From Acidimicrobiales bacterium (GTDB lineage: Bacteria > Actinomycetota > Acidimicrobiia > Acidimicrobiales > Aldehydirespiratoraceae), in NCBI GenBank assembly GCA_041394245.1, contig JAWKIR010000004.1, positions 62,001 to 126,000 on the forward strand: a DNA stretch of 64,000 bases, given 5' to 3'. The position numbers and the translations under genes were made by a program. Below the pieces are notes generated by a model, which was not told the DNA's origin, ran no database searches, and worked only from the letters and a program-made list of their open reading frames with translations. Each line of letters opens with the position of its first letter. Position 1 is the first letter of the stretch. This document shows positions 10,574-18,864 of the stretch, one piece after another.

Positions 10574-12163
10574 GGGCGCAACGTAACCCTTTCGTCGACG
10601 GCTGACCCGTGACCTTCGACCCTGTCTGGTGCGACCGGCTCCCGGGTCCGGATGATCGGCCTCCGCTTCGGCATCGGCGGCGATGCCGTCGAGGAGGCCG
10701 GGGAAGACGAAGTGGTGGAACGGCGCCACGCTGTACCAGTAGACGCGTCCCCACAGGCCTCTCGGGACGAACACCGCGGTCTGACGGATCCGGCATCGAG
10801 GGCCGTGCTCGGAGTCGGGCGCCGGTTCTATGCGCCACTCGAGGGAGGCCACGCCCGGCAGGCGCATCTCGGCTCGCAGACGGAGTTGCGTGTCTGGCTC
10901 GATGGCCTCGACCCGCCAGAAGTCGACGGGATCACCGACGAACAGTTCCTCGGGGTCACGTCGGCCGCGGCGCATGCCAGGGCCGCCGACGAGCTTGTCG
11001 GCCAGGCCGCGGATCGCCCAGAGACCGTCGGAGGCGTACCAGCCCCGCTCGCCGCCGATCCGGGAGACCACGCGATGGGCGGCCTGTGGGGTTGCGTCGA
11101 CGAACCGCTCTCGCTCGTCCATCAGCACGGCGCCGCCCGCCCAGTCGGGGTCGGTCGGGAGCGTGCCGGCGAGGGTCGTGCTCTGGGCTCCGGTCCATCG
11201 GGTCGCCACCTCGTGGTGGCGGGTGCGGTCGAGGGCTCGGGACACCGCGGTGCGATAGGTCGAACGTTCGCCCGGGCACAGCTCGACGATGGCCGGGTCG
11301 TTCACGATGACCTCGTTGACGAGGCTGCCGACGAGTGGACGGGCCAGCGATCGGGGAAGCGGGGTGACAAGGCCGACCCAGTGCGAGGAGAGTCGGGGGG
11401 TGAGAACCGGGACGGGGATCACCAGCCGCTTGCGCAGGCCCGCCTCCTCGGCGTAGATGGCCATCATCTCCCGATAGGTCAGGACTTCCGGACCGCCGAT
11501 CTCGAGGACCCGACCAGCGGTATCCTCGGTCTCGAGCACCTCGACGAGATAACGGATGACGTCGCGGATCGCGATCGGTTGGCAGCGCGTGTCGACCCAC
11601 TTCGGCGTGACCATCACCGGCAGGACCTCGACGAGGTAGCGCAGCATCTCGAAGCTGGCGCTGCCGGCGCCGATGATCACCGCGGCTCGGAGTTCGGTGA
11701 CCGGAACCGGGCCGTCGGCCAGGACCCGCCCCACCGCGTGGCGGCTCTCGAGATGGGTCGAGAGTTCATCGCCCGACGCGTCGCCGAGTCCGCCGAGATA
11801 GACGATGCGCTGCACGCCGGCCTTCGTGGCCGCGTCGCGTAGGTTGGCGGCACCGGCGGACTCCCGCTTGGACCAGTCGGCGCCCTCGCCGATGCTGTGG
11901 ACGAGGTAGTAGACGACGTCCACCCCGTCGACGGCGGCCGAGAGGTCACCCTCGATGTCGCCCTCGATCACCTCGACCTCGGATCGCCACGGTGCGCGGT
12001 CCAGCTTCTTCGGTGTGCGGGCGAGGCACCGGACTCGATAGCCGGCCTCGAGCAACGCGCCGACGAGGCGCCCGCCCACATAGCCGGACGCGCCGGTGAC
12101 CAGAACCAGGCCACGGGGATCGGGGGAGGGGTGCACATCGAGTCCTACGTGGTGGAGTGGCAC
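10220..12163 (-). CDS. NAD(P)-dependent epimerase-like SDR with DUF2867 domain, reading through into a DksA-like domain
   Basis: A single open frame of 647 codons from a GTG at 12163. Residues about 17-310 are an atypical SDR (VTGASGYVGGRLVGALLEAGYRVRCLAR, then VVYYLVHSIGEG). Residues about 330-490 match the DUF2867 region often found at the C-terminus of these proteins (RVYWYSVAPFHHFVFPGLLDG). After an arginine-rich stretch (GRTRQGRRSRVSRRRKG) the frame continues without a stop into a complete DksA/TraR-type zinc-finger protein. Either this is a real fusion, or the DksA part is chiefly made from its own start at 10573. The linker coincides with a promoter, which favours two functional units. 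The SDR substrate is unknown. Confidence 0.75.
   Translation of the reverse strand: MPLHHVGLDVHPSPDPRGLVLVTGASGYVGGRLVGALLEAGYRVRCLARTPKKLDRAPWRSEVEVIEGDIEGDLSAAVDGVDVVYYLVHSIGEGADWSKRESAGAANLRDAATKAGVQRIVYLGGLGDASGDELSTHLESRHAVGRVLADGPVPVTELRAAVIIGAGSASFEMLRYLVEVLPVMVTPKWVDTRCQPIAIRDVIRYLVEVLETEDTAGRVLEIGGPEVLTYREMMAIYAEEAGLRKRLVIPVPVLTPRLSSHWVGLVTPLPRSLARPLVGSLVNEVIVNDPAIVELCPGERSTYRTAVSRALDRTRHHEVATRWTGAQSTTLAGTLPTDPDWAGGAVLMDERERFVDATPQAAHRVVSRIGGERGWYASDGLWAIRGLADKLVGGPGMRRGRRDPEELFVGDPVDFWRVEAIEPDTQLRLRAEMRLPGVASLEWRIEPAPDSEHGPRCRIRQTAVFVPRGLWGRVYWYSVAPFHHFVFPGLLDGIAADAEAEADHPDPGAGRTRQGRRSRVSRRRKGYVAPMSSNAVPSNAVPSNDAEIRASLEAERTQLLVQIDELTVGGEIDLDFDDDFADRGQVAGEQGENQVLAHTLQTQLTMVERAIGRIDDGTYGTCSVCGTTIGAERQAALPATDRCIEHA
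10532..10570 (-). repeat. 15-bp tandem repeat in the DksA-like gene
   Basis: GTTCGAGGGCACAGC (plus strand) occurs at 10532-10546 and 10547-10561, with 9 bases of a third copy following. It is in frame and encodes the SNAVP repeats, so copy number could vary without breaking the gene. Confidence 0.85.
10609..10623 (-). promoter_or_regulatory. DosR/DevR-like box inside the SDR-DksA linker
   Basis: The plus strand reads GTGACCTTCGACCCT, 10 of 12 DosR-consensus matches. On the minus strand TACGTT (10585-10580) is centred 33.5 bp downstream and is followed after 6 bases by the ATG of the DksA-like gene. Box, -10 and start thus form a complete promoter inside the coding frame of the SDR gene. Confidence 0.6.
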
Positions 12164-12191
12164 ATCGGATGCGCCGATCCGTGCCGGGGTG

Positions 12192-13091
12192 TCAGCCCGC
12201 GGCGTGGAGCAGTGCGTCGCGCAGGTGGGTCTCGGAGACCGGACCGGGTTCGGTCGACGCGAGGAAGTCGCACAGGATCTCGACGAACTGCTCGGGGGCC
12301 TCGGCGTGCGGGAAGTGACCGACGCCCTCGAGGATCTCGAGTCGGGATCCGGCGATGGCCTCGTGGGCGGCGTAGGCGTGCTCGAGCGGGATGATGGCGT
12401 CGTGGTCGCCCCAGACGATCAGTGTGGGGATGTTGGCGGCCAGGTAGAGCCGATCGAGGGCGCTGACGGTCTGCCCGCCCGGTTCGATCACGCCGCGCAT
12501 CGTGCGCACGAACGCCTTGCGGTTCTCAGCGCCGGCCAGCGACGCGTAGGCCCGCCACATCTCGCCGACGAGCGGCGCCCGCAGGCCGCGATCGTGCAGG
12601 AACGCGCCGATCGCCGTGCCGATGCCGACGACGGGGCGGGGGAAGACCAGCGGCATCAGCTGTTCGGCGCCGGGGAGACTGCACAGGCGCAGGATCCAGC
12701 TGACTTCGCGACCGAGTCCGCCGGAGCCCACGAGTACCAGCCGATCGCACAGGTCCGGATGCTGATACGCGAGCTGCATGGCGACACCGCCGCCGAAGCT
12801 CTGTCCGACGATCGTGGCGCTCTCGACACCGAGGATGGCCAGAAGGTCACGTAGGCCGCTGGCCATCGCGCCGAGCGAGTAGTCGCCCATCGGCTTGGCC
12901 GATTCGCCGTGTCCGAGGAGGTCCGGCGCGATCACGTCGTAGTGCTCCGAGAGCGGACCCATGACGTGCTGCCAGGTCAGCGAGCTGCCGGCGAGCCCAT
13001 GGATCAAGATGATGGTCTCGCCGCTCCCCGCTCGGCGATAGCGGACGTCGTGTCCGTGGATCCTGACGTGTGAGAGCGCAACGGTCTCCAT
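12192..13091 (-). CDS. Alpha/beta-fold hydrolase
   Basis: 299 residues starting METVALSHVRIHGHDVRYRR. The alpha/beta hydrolase landmarks are the oxyanion loop LIHGLAGSS, nucleophile elbow GQSFGGG (Ser98), acid in WGDHD (Asp229 or Asp231) and GVGHFPH (His259). This is a cytoplasmic esterase/lyase-type member with no cue to the substrate. The ATG at 13091 is preferred over a more distal in-frame start: CACACT lies 6 bases upstream on the minus strand, and a DosR-like box is centred 32.5 bp beyond that, so the message is probably leaderless. Confidence 0.88.
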   Translation of the reverse strand: METVALSHVRIHGHDVRYRRAGSGETIILIHGLAGSSLTWQHVMGPLSEHYDVIAPDLLGHGESAKPMGDYSLGAMASGLRDLLAILGVESATIVGQSFGGGVAMQLAYQHPDLCDRLVLVGSGGLGREVSWILRLCSLPGAEQLMPLVFPRPVVGIGTAIGAFLHDRGLRAPLVGEMWRAYASLAGAENRKAFVRTMRGVIEPGGQTVSALDRLYLAANIPTLIVWGDHDAIIPLEHAYAAHEAIAGSRLEILEGVGHFPHAEAPEQFVEILCDFLASTEPGPVSETHLRDALLHAAG

Positions 13092-13125
13092 GGCGCAAGT
13101 GTGCATCGGCGGGCCGCGAAACGCT

Positions 13126-13140
13126 CGGGTCGAACGTCCC
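13126..13140 (-). promoter_or_regulatory. DosR/DevR-like box of the alpha/beta hydrolase promoter
   Basis: On the minus strand this is GGGACGTTCGACCCG, 10 of 12 consensus matches and nearly palindromic (CGGGTCGAACGTCCC). CACACT (13103-13098, minus strand) is centred 32.5 bp downstream. The box sits directly after the stop codon of the upstream DUF2071 gene, so it is in non-coding DNA. Confidence 0.6.
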
Positions 13141-13878
13141 TCAGCTGGCGGCGATGCGGCGGGGGAGCCCGACCCGGACGGGCACGCCCGGCGAGTACAT
13201 CGCATGGGCCGGACCGTCCGGGGCGGGGAGTCCGGCCGCTTCGACGAGCGAGTCCGCGATGCGGTCGACGCGGGCCCGATAGAGCTGCCATTCGGGATGG
13301 TCGACCGCCGCCCAGCGGAGGCGTCCGCCCCGTCCGGGAGCGACGAGGCCCCATCGCGACGTCAGGAAGTCGGTGAGCGGACCGGTCGCGGATGCCGAAC
13401 CGACCACGACCTCGAGATCCGTCGTCGCTCCGGTCGCCGTGCGGGGCCGACGGCGCGACACATGGGTGGTGATCCGGTCGCCGGCCCGTTCGTGGCGGAC
13501 GTCGCCGACGCAGTAGGGCAGGTGGTACCAGCCTCGGGCGACGAGCATCGGGAGGAGCAGGTCGATGTCGAGCGAGAAGAACCACACGCCGCGATGGTCG
13601 CCGGCGCGGACATAGGTGCGGACGTTGACCTCGGGGAACGTGCCCAGGCGGGGGACCGGCGGGAGCGTGCCGAACCCGAGCCGTTCCATGCGAAACGGCA
13701 CCAGGCCGACCCACGCTGCACCGTCGAACACGTCGACCTCGACCCCCGGTGGTAGCAGCGACTGGACCATGGTCGGGTCGTAGCGCCAGTGGAGAAAGGT
13801 GACATCGGCCCAGAACTGGGTCATCACGGGTCGATCGATCGGTGCGGCCTCGAGCGGCGGCAACAGGAGATCGGTCAT
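13141..13878 (-). CDS. DUF2071 (YqjF-like) protein
   Basis: 245 residues. The sequence MTQFWADVTFLHWRYDP, LLPPGVEVDVFDGAAWVGLVPFRM and FPEVNVRTYVRAGDHRGVWFFSLD is characteristic of the DUF2071/YqjF family, which has an acetoacetate-decarboxylase-like barrel. Its function is unknown; members occur widely in actinobacteria and bacilli. It is followed after the stop by the alpha/beta hydrolase gene on the same strand, but the DosR-like box between them suggests separate initiation. The ATG at 13878 has no clear ribosome-binding site. Confidence 0.88.
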   Translation of the reverse strand: MTDLLLPPLEAAPIDRPVMTQFWADVTFLHWRYDPTMVQSLLPPGVEVDVFDGAAWVGLVPFRMERLGFGTLPPVPRLGTFPEVNVRTYVRAGDHRGVWFFSLDIDLLLPMLVARGWYHLPYCVGDVRHERAGDRITTHVSRRRPRTATGATTDLEVVVGSASATGPLTDFLTSRWGLVAPGRGGRLRWAAVDHPEWQLYRARVDRIADSLVEAAGLPAPDGPAHAMYSPGVPVRVGLPRRIAAS

Positions 13879-14010
13879 GTCGAGGCCGTGTCGACGCCGC
13901 CGGTCAGGCAGAGCACGAGGGCGGTGGTCGCGTCCATTGTCGGTGACTACGGCAGACGAATGCCGGGTGGATGCGCCGTGTCGTCGGACGACGACGGTTC
14001 ATGACATTCA

Positions 14011-14026
14011 TGTGACGAATATCACG
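14011..14026. promoter_or_regulatory. CRP-like palindrome
   Basis: TGTGACGAATATCACG is TGTGA-N6-TCACG, one base from the CRP consensus used in mycobacteria and enterics. It lies in a 223-bp gap, 76 bp before the start of the M23-like gene at 14102. This is also one of the more AT-rich spots of the window. Confidence 0.6.
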
Positions 14027-14101
14027 GCGAGGTGACGAAGAAGCCGTCAAGTCCAGGACGGATGCGGTCGAACCAGCGTGGAACCCCTGGAGGGCCCTGC
14101 C

Positions 14102-14809
14102 ATGTCGATCTCATTCCCGCTCCCGCGTGCGCTCAGCGCCGCAGTACTCGTCGTCGCCGTCTCCTTCTCGTCGATGGCACCGGTGGCGGCCCGCGGCGGG
14201 CCCAAGACCCCGGTCGACGACGAGCTGCCGCCGCCGACCGGACTCCTCGCACCGTTCGCCTGCGGGACCGAGTGGCAGGGGTCCACGTATGCCGGTCACG
14301 GTTCGAACAACTGGAACCTCGACCTCAACCAGGTCGGCGACACCGGCACCGACCTCGGCCAACCGATTCTCGCCCAGGGCGACGGGGTCGTCGTCTGGTT
14401 CAAGCAGACCGGGTACAACAATCACGCCGGGACCTACATCGAGATCGACTACGGCGACATCACCGTTCGCTACATCCATCTCGTCGAGAGCTCGATTCCG
14501 GAGCATCTCGCCGAGATCGGCGCCGCCGTGACCACCGGAGAGGTCATCGGCCTCCTCGGGGCGACCGGTCGGGTCACCGGGCCGCATCTGCATCTGGAGT
14601 ACTGGGACAGCGCCGAGTTCGAGGACTCGGCCTGGTACCAACTGCCGAGGTCGAACCACATCCCGGTCGTGCTGGAGGGCCAGGAGCTGGTCGCCACGCC
14701 GGGTCATCCGAGCCCGGCGGTCGTCTCGACCAACTGTGGGGCACCGACCGTCTCGCAGCGGTGGAGCGAGGTGCGTCTCTGGCGCCACGCGAAACTGGAC
14801 GCGATCTAG
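14102..14809 (+). CDS. Secreted M23-like (LytM) protein with an altered zinc ligand
   Basis: 235 residues with a signal peptide (about 1-30, ending near APVAA). The M23/LytM fold is recognisable from GQPILAQGDGVVVWF, YIEIDYGDITVRYIHL, VTTGEVIGLLGATGRVTGPHLHLEYW. The C-terminal HLH (162-164) supplies a metal-ligand pair and the Asp of the HxxxD element is Asp74, but the His four residues earlier is Asn70. It may therefore be a degenerate peptidoglycan-binding protein or use another ligand. GGAGGG precedes the ATG at 14102. The CRP-like palindrome upstream hints at cAMP-type control. Confidence 0.82.
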   Translation: MSISFPLPRALSAAVLVVAVSFSSMAPVAARGGPKTPVDDELPPPTGLLAPFACGTEWQGSTYAGHGSNNWNLDLNQVGDTGTDLGQPILAQGDGVVVWFKQTGYNNHAGTYIEIDYGDITVRYIHLVESSIPEHLAEIGAAVTTGEVIGLLGATGRVTGPHLHLEYWDSAEFEDSAWYQLPRSNHIPVVLEGQELVATPGHPSPAVVSTNCGAPTVSQRWSEVRLWRHAKLDAI

Positions 14810-15198
14810 GTTTCGTTGTCGCCTTCGGCGACGCGGTCGAGAATGGCTGCGACGAGCCCGTCGAGATCGTCGACGGTGACGGTCAGGGCGGAGTGGTCCT
14901 TGAAACCGATGACCCGGTGGACCCGTTCGGCGAAGTGCACACAGACGCCCCCGTGCGTCGCGGTGCCGAAGGTGAGACCGTCGTCGGCGAACGACAGGCG
15001 CATGCCGACCGCCTTCCACCATGTGTAGTCGTGGGTCGCGTGGGCGCCGGTCACGTTGGTCATCGGCGTCTCGAGCCGGGCGCGGCCGAATGTCGCGACG
15101 AATGACGAGTCGGTGAGGGTGACGCCGTCGCGTTTCCCGACACCGAGGGGGCGCAGGAGCACTCGGTAGCGGGGATCGAGTCGGTAGGGGAAGAACAC
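14806..15198 (-). CDS. Conserved actinobacterial protein of unknown function
   Basis: 130 residues from a GTG at 15198, chosen because GAGGTG lies at the right distance while the upstream in-frame extension has no ribosome site. The text FFPYRLDPRYRV, VTLTDSSFVATFGRARLETPMTNVTGAH and GVCVHFAERVHRVIGFKDHSALTVTV looks like a compact beta-rich domain that I have seen only as hypothetical proteins in actinobacteria. No catalytic motif or membrane segment. Its stop overlaps that of the convergent M23-like gene by 4 bp, and it is divergent from the MFS exporter. Confidence 0.7.
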   Translation of the reverse strand: MFFPYRLDPRYRVLLRPLGVGKRDGVTLTDSSFVATFGRARLETPMTNVTGAHATHDYTWWKAVGMRLSFADDGLTFGTATHGGVCVHFAERVHRVIGFKDHSALTVTVDDLDGLVAAILDRVAEGDNET

Positions 15199-15263
15199 GG
15201 CGCACCTCGGGGTCGGCGCGCAGCTTCCCACGCCGGGGCGGCGGTTGCCTTCCGACACAAAAC

Positions 15264-15300
15264 GAAACGTTGGCGTTCAGTATCGAAACGATTACGTTTC
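15264..15300. promoter_or_regulatory. Tandem TetR operators before the MFS-TetR operon
   Basis: GAAACG-ATTA-CGTTTC at 15285-15300 is a perfect inverted repeat ending 6 bp before the MFS start. A near copy, GAAACG-TTGG-CGTTCA, lies at 15264-15279, exactly 21 bp (two helical turns) upstream. The likely ligand-responsive repressor is the TetR protein encoded by the second gene of the operon. Confidence 0.75.
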
Positions 15301-15306
15301 ACGACC

Positions 15307-16863
15307 ATGACCGTGACCGCAGATATTCCCCTCCACGAGCAACCCGAGATCAGGGATCGGCGGTGGTTCCTGCTCGGCATCATGTGTCTGAGCCTGGTCA
15401 TGGTCGTCATGGCCGTGTCGGGACTCAACGTCGCCATTCCGTCGATCCAGCGCAGCCTCGGGGCCACGGCGGCCGACCTCCAGTGGATCATCGACTCCTA
15501 CGCGATCATCTTCGCCGGCCTACTGCTCTCGGCCGGCGCGATCGGTGACCGTTTCGGCCGCAAGCGGGCGCTCCAGGGCGGGTTGCTGCTGTTCGGTGTG
15601 GGTTCGCTGCTCGGTACCGTCGTCGATTCCGTCGGGTGGGTCATCGCTGCCCGGATCATCATGGGCATCGGCGCCGCGTTCGTCATGCCGTCCACCCTCT
15701 CGATCGTCACCGCCGTCTTCCCGCCCCAGGAGCGTGGGAAGGCCATCGCCGTGTGGGCCGGCTTCGCCGGGGCCGGTGGTGCCCTCGGCCCGCTGGTCGT
15801 CGGATTCCTGCTCACCGACTGGTGGGTGTTCCCGGCGTACTGGTGGGGGGCCGCGTTCCTCGTGAACGTCGTCCTCGTCGTCGGCGTGTTCAGCGCCGTG
15901 ACGATCTGGTCGCCGCGATCGAAGGACGACGAAGCGACGCCGCTCGACCCGATCGGTGCGATCCTCTCCATCGTCGGGCTCGCCGCGCTGCTCTACGCGA
16001 TCATCGAAGGCCCGGTGAAGGGCTGGACGAGCACCGAAGTCCTGGCCGCCGCCGTCGTCTCGGCGGTCGCGCTCGGCGGCTTCGTGCGATGGGAGCTGCG
16101 GGCCGAACACCCGATGCTCCCGATGTCGTACTTCCGCAATCGCAGCTTCTCGATGGGGTCGGGCGTGGTGACCTTCGCGTTCGGCGTGATGTTCGGCTTC
16201 TTCTTCCTGATGACGCAGTTCCTCCAGTTCGTGCGCGACTACTCGCCGCTCGACTCCGGCGTCGCCACGCTGCCGCTCGCCGCCATGCTCGTCCTGGTCT
16301 CTCCCCGGAGCGCGGCGCTCAGCGAGAAGCTCGGCGCCCCGAAGGTCATGGCCGCCGGCTTCGGGTTCGTGGCGGTGGGCTTCTCGGTGATGAGCACCGT
16401 CGACCGTTCGTCGTCGTACCTCCTGATCGCCGGCGCCCTGATGCTGTTGGGGATCGGTATGGGCATCACGGTCGCGCCGGCCACCGGGTCGATCATGTCG
16501 GCGGTACCGCTCAACAAGGCCGGTGTCGGCTCGGCGGTGAACGACACGACCCGGGAGGTCGGTGGCGCACTGGGGATCGCGATGCTCGGTTCCATCGCCA
16601 ACTCGGCATACCGGGCCAACATCGACGAGAACGTGATCGCGGCGCTGCCGGCGGATGCGGCCGCGGCCGCCGGTGAATCGGTCGGCGCCGCGGTGCAGGT
16701 CGCGACATCGCTCCCGAACGACATCGGCATCGCGCTCCACGACGCCGCCGGCGACGCCTTCACCATCGCCTTCGGCAACTCGCTGCTCGCCGCGGCGGTC
16801 GTCGCCGCGGTCATCGGCGTGATCGTCGTCGTCACGGGTCGTCAGGCACCGGGCGCGCCATGA
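15307..16863 (+). CDS. MFS drug/solute exporter, DHA2 (EmrB/QacA) family
   Basis: 518 residues with about 14 hydrophobic segments. The family signature GDRFGRKRAL follows TM2 (residues about 79-88), and GLNVAIPSIQRSLG and LQWIIDSYAIIFAGLLL fit the DHA2 proton-antiporter group, which exports drugs, lipids or other amphipathic compounds across the cytoplasmic membrane. The stop overlaps the start of the TetR gene (ATGA), so the two are translationally coupled. Tandem GAAACG..CGTTTC palindromes in front of the start imply autoregulated, inducible expression. Confidence 0.93.
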   Translation: MTVTADIPLHEQPEIRDRRWFLLGIMCLSLVMVVMAVSGLNVAIPSIQRSLGATAADLQWIIDSYAIIFAGLLLSAGAIGDRFGRKRALQGGLLLFGVGSLLGTVVDSVGWVIAARIIMGIGAAFVMPSTLSIVTAVFPPQERGKAIAVWAGFAGAGGALGPLVVGFLLTDWWVFPAYWWGAAFLVNVVLVVGVFSAVTIWSPRSKDDEATPLDPIGAILSIVGLAALLYAIIEGPVKGWTSTEVLAAAVVSAVALGGFVRWELRAEHPMLPMSYFRNRSFSMGSGVVTFAFGVMFGFFFLMTQFLQFVRDYSPLDSGVATLPLAAMLVLVSPRSAALSEKLGAPKVMAAGFGFVAVGFSVMSTVDRSSSYLLIAGALMLLGIGMGITVAPATGSIMSAVPLNKAGVGSAVNDTTREVGGALGIAMLGSIANSAYRANIDENVIAALPADAAAAAGESVGAAVQVATSLPNDIGIALHDAAGDAFTIAFGNSLLAAAVVAAVIGVIVVVTGRQAPGAP

Positions 16864-17435
16864 CCGCGGAGCTCGATCCTCGAATCGAGCGGTCGCGGCG
16901 GGTCATCGCCGAGGCGGCACTCGAGGAGATGGCCGAGGTCGGCTACGGCGCGATGACCGTCGAGGGCATCGCGAAGCGGGCCGGCGTGTCGAAGGCGACG
17001 ATCTATCGGCACTGGGCGGGCAAGCTCGAGATCGTCGAGTCGGCCCTCGAGATGGTCAAGGCCACCATGACCTTCGACGAAGCGGCGCCGCCGCGGGAAC
17101 GCCTGACCCAACTGCTCAGGTCGCTCGCCGACTACGTGGGCGACGACGCCAATGTGGGCGCCTCGTGCCTTCCCTCCATGGTGAGCGCGGCCCGGTACTA
17201 CCCCGCGGTGCGCGACTTTCTGCATCGGTTCAGTGCGAGTCGTCGCAAGGTGCTCATCGACATGGTGATCGAGGGGCAGGCGGTCGGCGACATCGACTCG
17301 TCGCTCGAGCCGGAGCTGGCCGCCGAGCTGCTCGTGGGTCCCATCTTCTACCGACGGCTGATGACCGGATCGTCGTTCCCGGCCGCCGACATCGACCGCG
17401 TGGTCGACGCGGTCCTCGGACCGCCACCCGCCTGA
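16860..17435 (+). CDS. TetR-family transcriptional regulator
   Basis: 191 residues. The N-terminal TetR helix-turn-helix is seen as ERSRRVIAEAALEEMAE, then MTVEGIAKRAGVSKATIYRHW (residues about 33-53). The C-terminal domain, with VVDAVLGPPP at the end, resembles the TetR_C_16/AcrR-type ligand domain. It overlaps the exporter stop by 4 bp. The two palindromes in front of the exporter are its expected binding sites. Confidence 0.93.
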   Translation: MTAELDPRIERSRRVIAEAALEEMAEVGYGAMTVEGIAKRAGVSKATIYRHWAGKLEIVESALEMVKATMTFDEAAPPRERLTQLLRSLADYVGDDANVGASCLPSMVSAARYYPAVRDFLHRFSASRRKVLIDMVIEGQAVGDIDSSLEPELAAELLVGPIFYRRLMTGSSFPAADIDRVVDAVLGPPPA

Positions 17436-17463
17436 CGGGTGCCTCGGGCGCGATACTCGGTTC

Positions 17464-18864
17464 GTGCCGTTGTCCGCGCCAACCCGAAGTCCGCGGTCTG
17501 CTCGAAGGCGCAATCGGACGACCGCGCTGCTGGCGGCCGCCGTGGCCGTGGTGCCGTCGGTGTTCTGGATCGGCACCGAGGAGTCGTTCATCATCCCCAA
17601 GCTGATCGTGTCGTCGGTCATCGCGGTGGCCTGTGCCCTCGCGCTCGTCGCTGGTCTGGACCGCTCCCGCCCGCAGCCGACGTTCATCGACATCTGCGCG
17701 CTGCTCTTCGCCGGCGTCGTCTTCGTCAGCTACCTGGCGTCGGTCGATCGGGACCAGAGTCTCTGGGGCGAGGAGTACCAGCGCCAGGGGTTGTACAGCG
17801 GGGCGCTCTACCTCGTCTTCTACGCGTTCGCCCGGACGGCGGTGGTCGATCGCGTGCGGCTTCGGGTCCTGGCGAACGGTGTCTCGTTCGGTGGCATCCC
17901 GGTCGCGCTCTACGCCGTTGCACAGCGGGCCGGCCTCGACCCCCTGTGGGACGAGATCCCGGGCGGCCGCGTGTTCTCGACCATCGGCCAGACCAACTCG
18001 CTCGGCGCCTATCTCGCGCTGGTGCTCCCGATTTCTCTCGGTCTCGCGATCGTCGGCGGCCGTCGGACGATCGGATGGATCGTGGTCGGCATCCAGGGGG
18101 CCGCGCTCGTGCTCACCGAGAGCCGGGGCGGCTATCTCGGCATGGTGATCGGCCTCTCCGTGTTCGCCGTACTGACCGTCCGACTCCAACGTGCCGACCC
18201 CCGCCGGGTTCTGGGCATCATCGTCGTGGCCGCGGTCGTGCTCGGCGTCGGGGCGACCACCACACCCGGGCTGTCCGATTCCTCGAGGCGGGCGTGGAGC
18301 CGGGCGTTGTCGGCCGACGAATGGACCACCGGGTCGGTGCGGAACCATCTCGACCTCTGGGAGGTCGCCGAGGCCGTTGTGGCCGATCACCTGCTCCTGG
18401 GCACCGGTCCCGACACCTTCCCGCTCGTGTTCGGCGACTATCGCGACGATGTGCTGCCGGCCGACAGCGCCGCTCGTCTCCGCATCTATCGAGTCGAGAG
18501 CCCCCACAACATCGTGCTCGCCCATGCCGCCGGCTCGGGCCTTCCGGCCGCGGCATTGTTCCTCCTGATCATCCTCGGCCCGGTGATGCTGGCCACCGGG
18601 TCCCTCGGCCCTCGCCGGGAGGGGCAGCAACGTGGCGGACCGGTCGATGTCGGCGTGGTCGCCGGGATCTGTGGCGGCTTCGTCGCGTCGCTGTTCATCA
18701 CCGCCGACTTCTCGACCACATGGTTGATGTGGATCCTCGCCGGCGCACTCGTCGCCATCGCGGCCAACGACGACCGGGCGGAGCGTTATCGAACCATCGC
18801 CTCGATCTCGGGCGGCATCGCGACATCGTCCGCCGACGCAGGACCCCACTCGACCAGCGTCTGA
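17464..18864 (+). CDS. O-antigen ligase-like (Wzy/WaaL family) polytopic membrane protein
   Basis: 466 residues with about 11 transmembrane segments and a large extracytoplasmic loop (about 270-350) holding LLGTGPDTFPLVFGDYR and VESPHNIVLAHAAGSGL. This arrangement, including the HN pair in the loop and the TNSLGAYLALVLPIS segment, is that of O-antigen ligase/polymerase family proteins, which join polyprenyl-linked glycans on the outer face of the membrane. In a Gram-positive actinobacterium the role would be in a cell-wall polysaccharide or glycoprotein. The GTG at 17464 follows GATACT by 6 bases (leaderless). Its 3' end overlaps the convergent gene by 79 bp. Confidence 0.82.
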   Translation: MPLSAPTRSPRSARRRNRTTALLAAAVAVVPSVFWIGTEESFIIPKLIVSSVIAVACALALVAGLDRSRPQPTFIDICALLFAGVVFVSYLASVDRDQSLWGEEYQRQGLYSGALYLVFYAFARTAVVDRVRLRVLANGVSFGGIPVALYAVAQRAGLDPLWDEIPGGRVFSTIGQTNSLGAYLALVLPISLGLAIVGGRRTIGWIVVGIQGAALVLTESRGGYLGMVIGLSVFAVLTVRLQRADPRRVLGIIVVAAVVLGVGATTTPGLSDSSRRAWSRALSADEWTTGSVRNHLDLWEVAEAVVADHLLLGTGPDTFPLVFGDYRDDVLPADSAARLRIYRVESPHNIVLAHAAGSGLPAAALFLLIILGPVMLATGSLGPRREGQQRGGPVDVGVVAGICGGFVASLFITADFSTTWLMWILAGALVAIAANDDRAERYRTIASISGGIATSSADAGPHSTSV

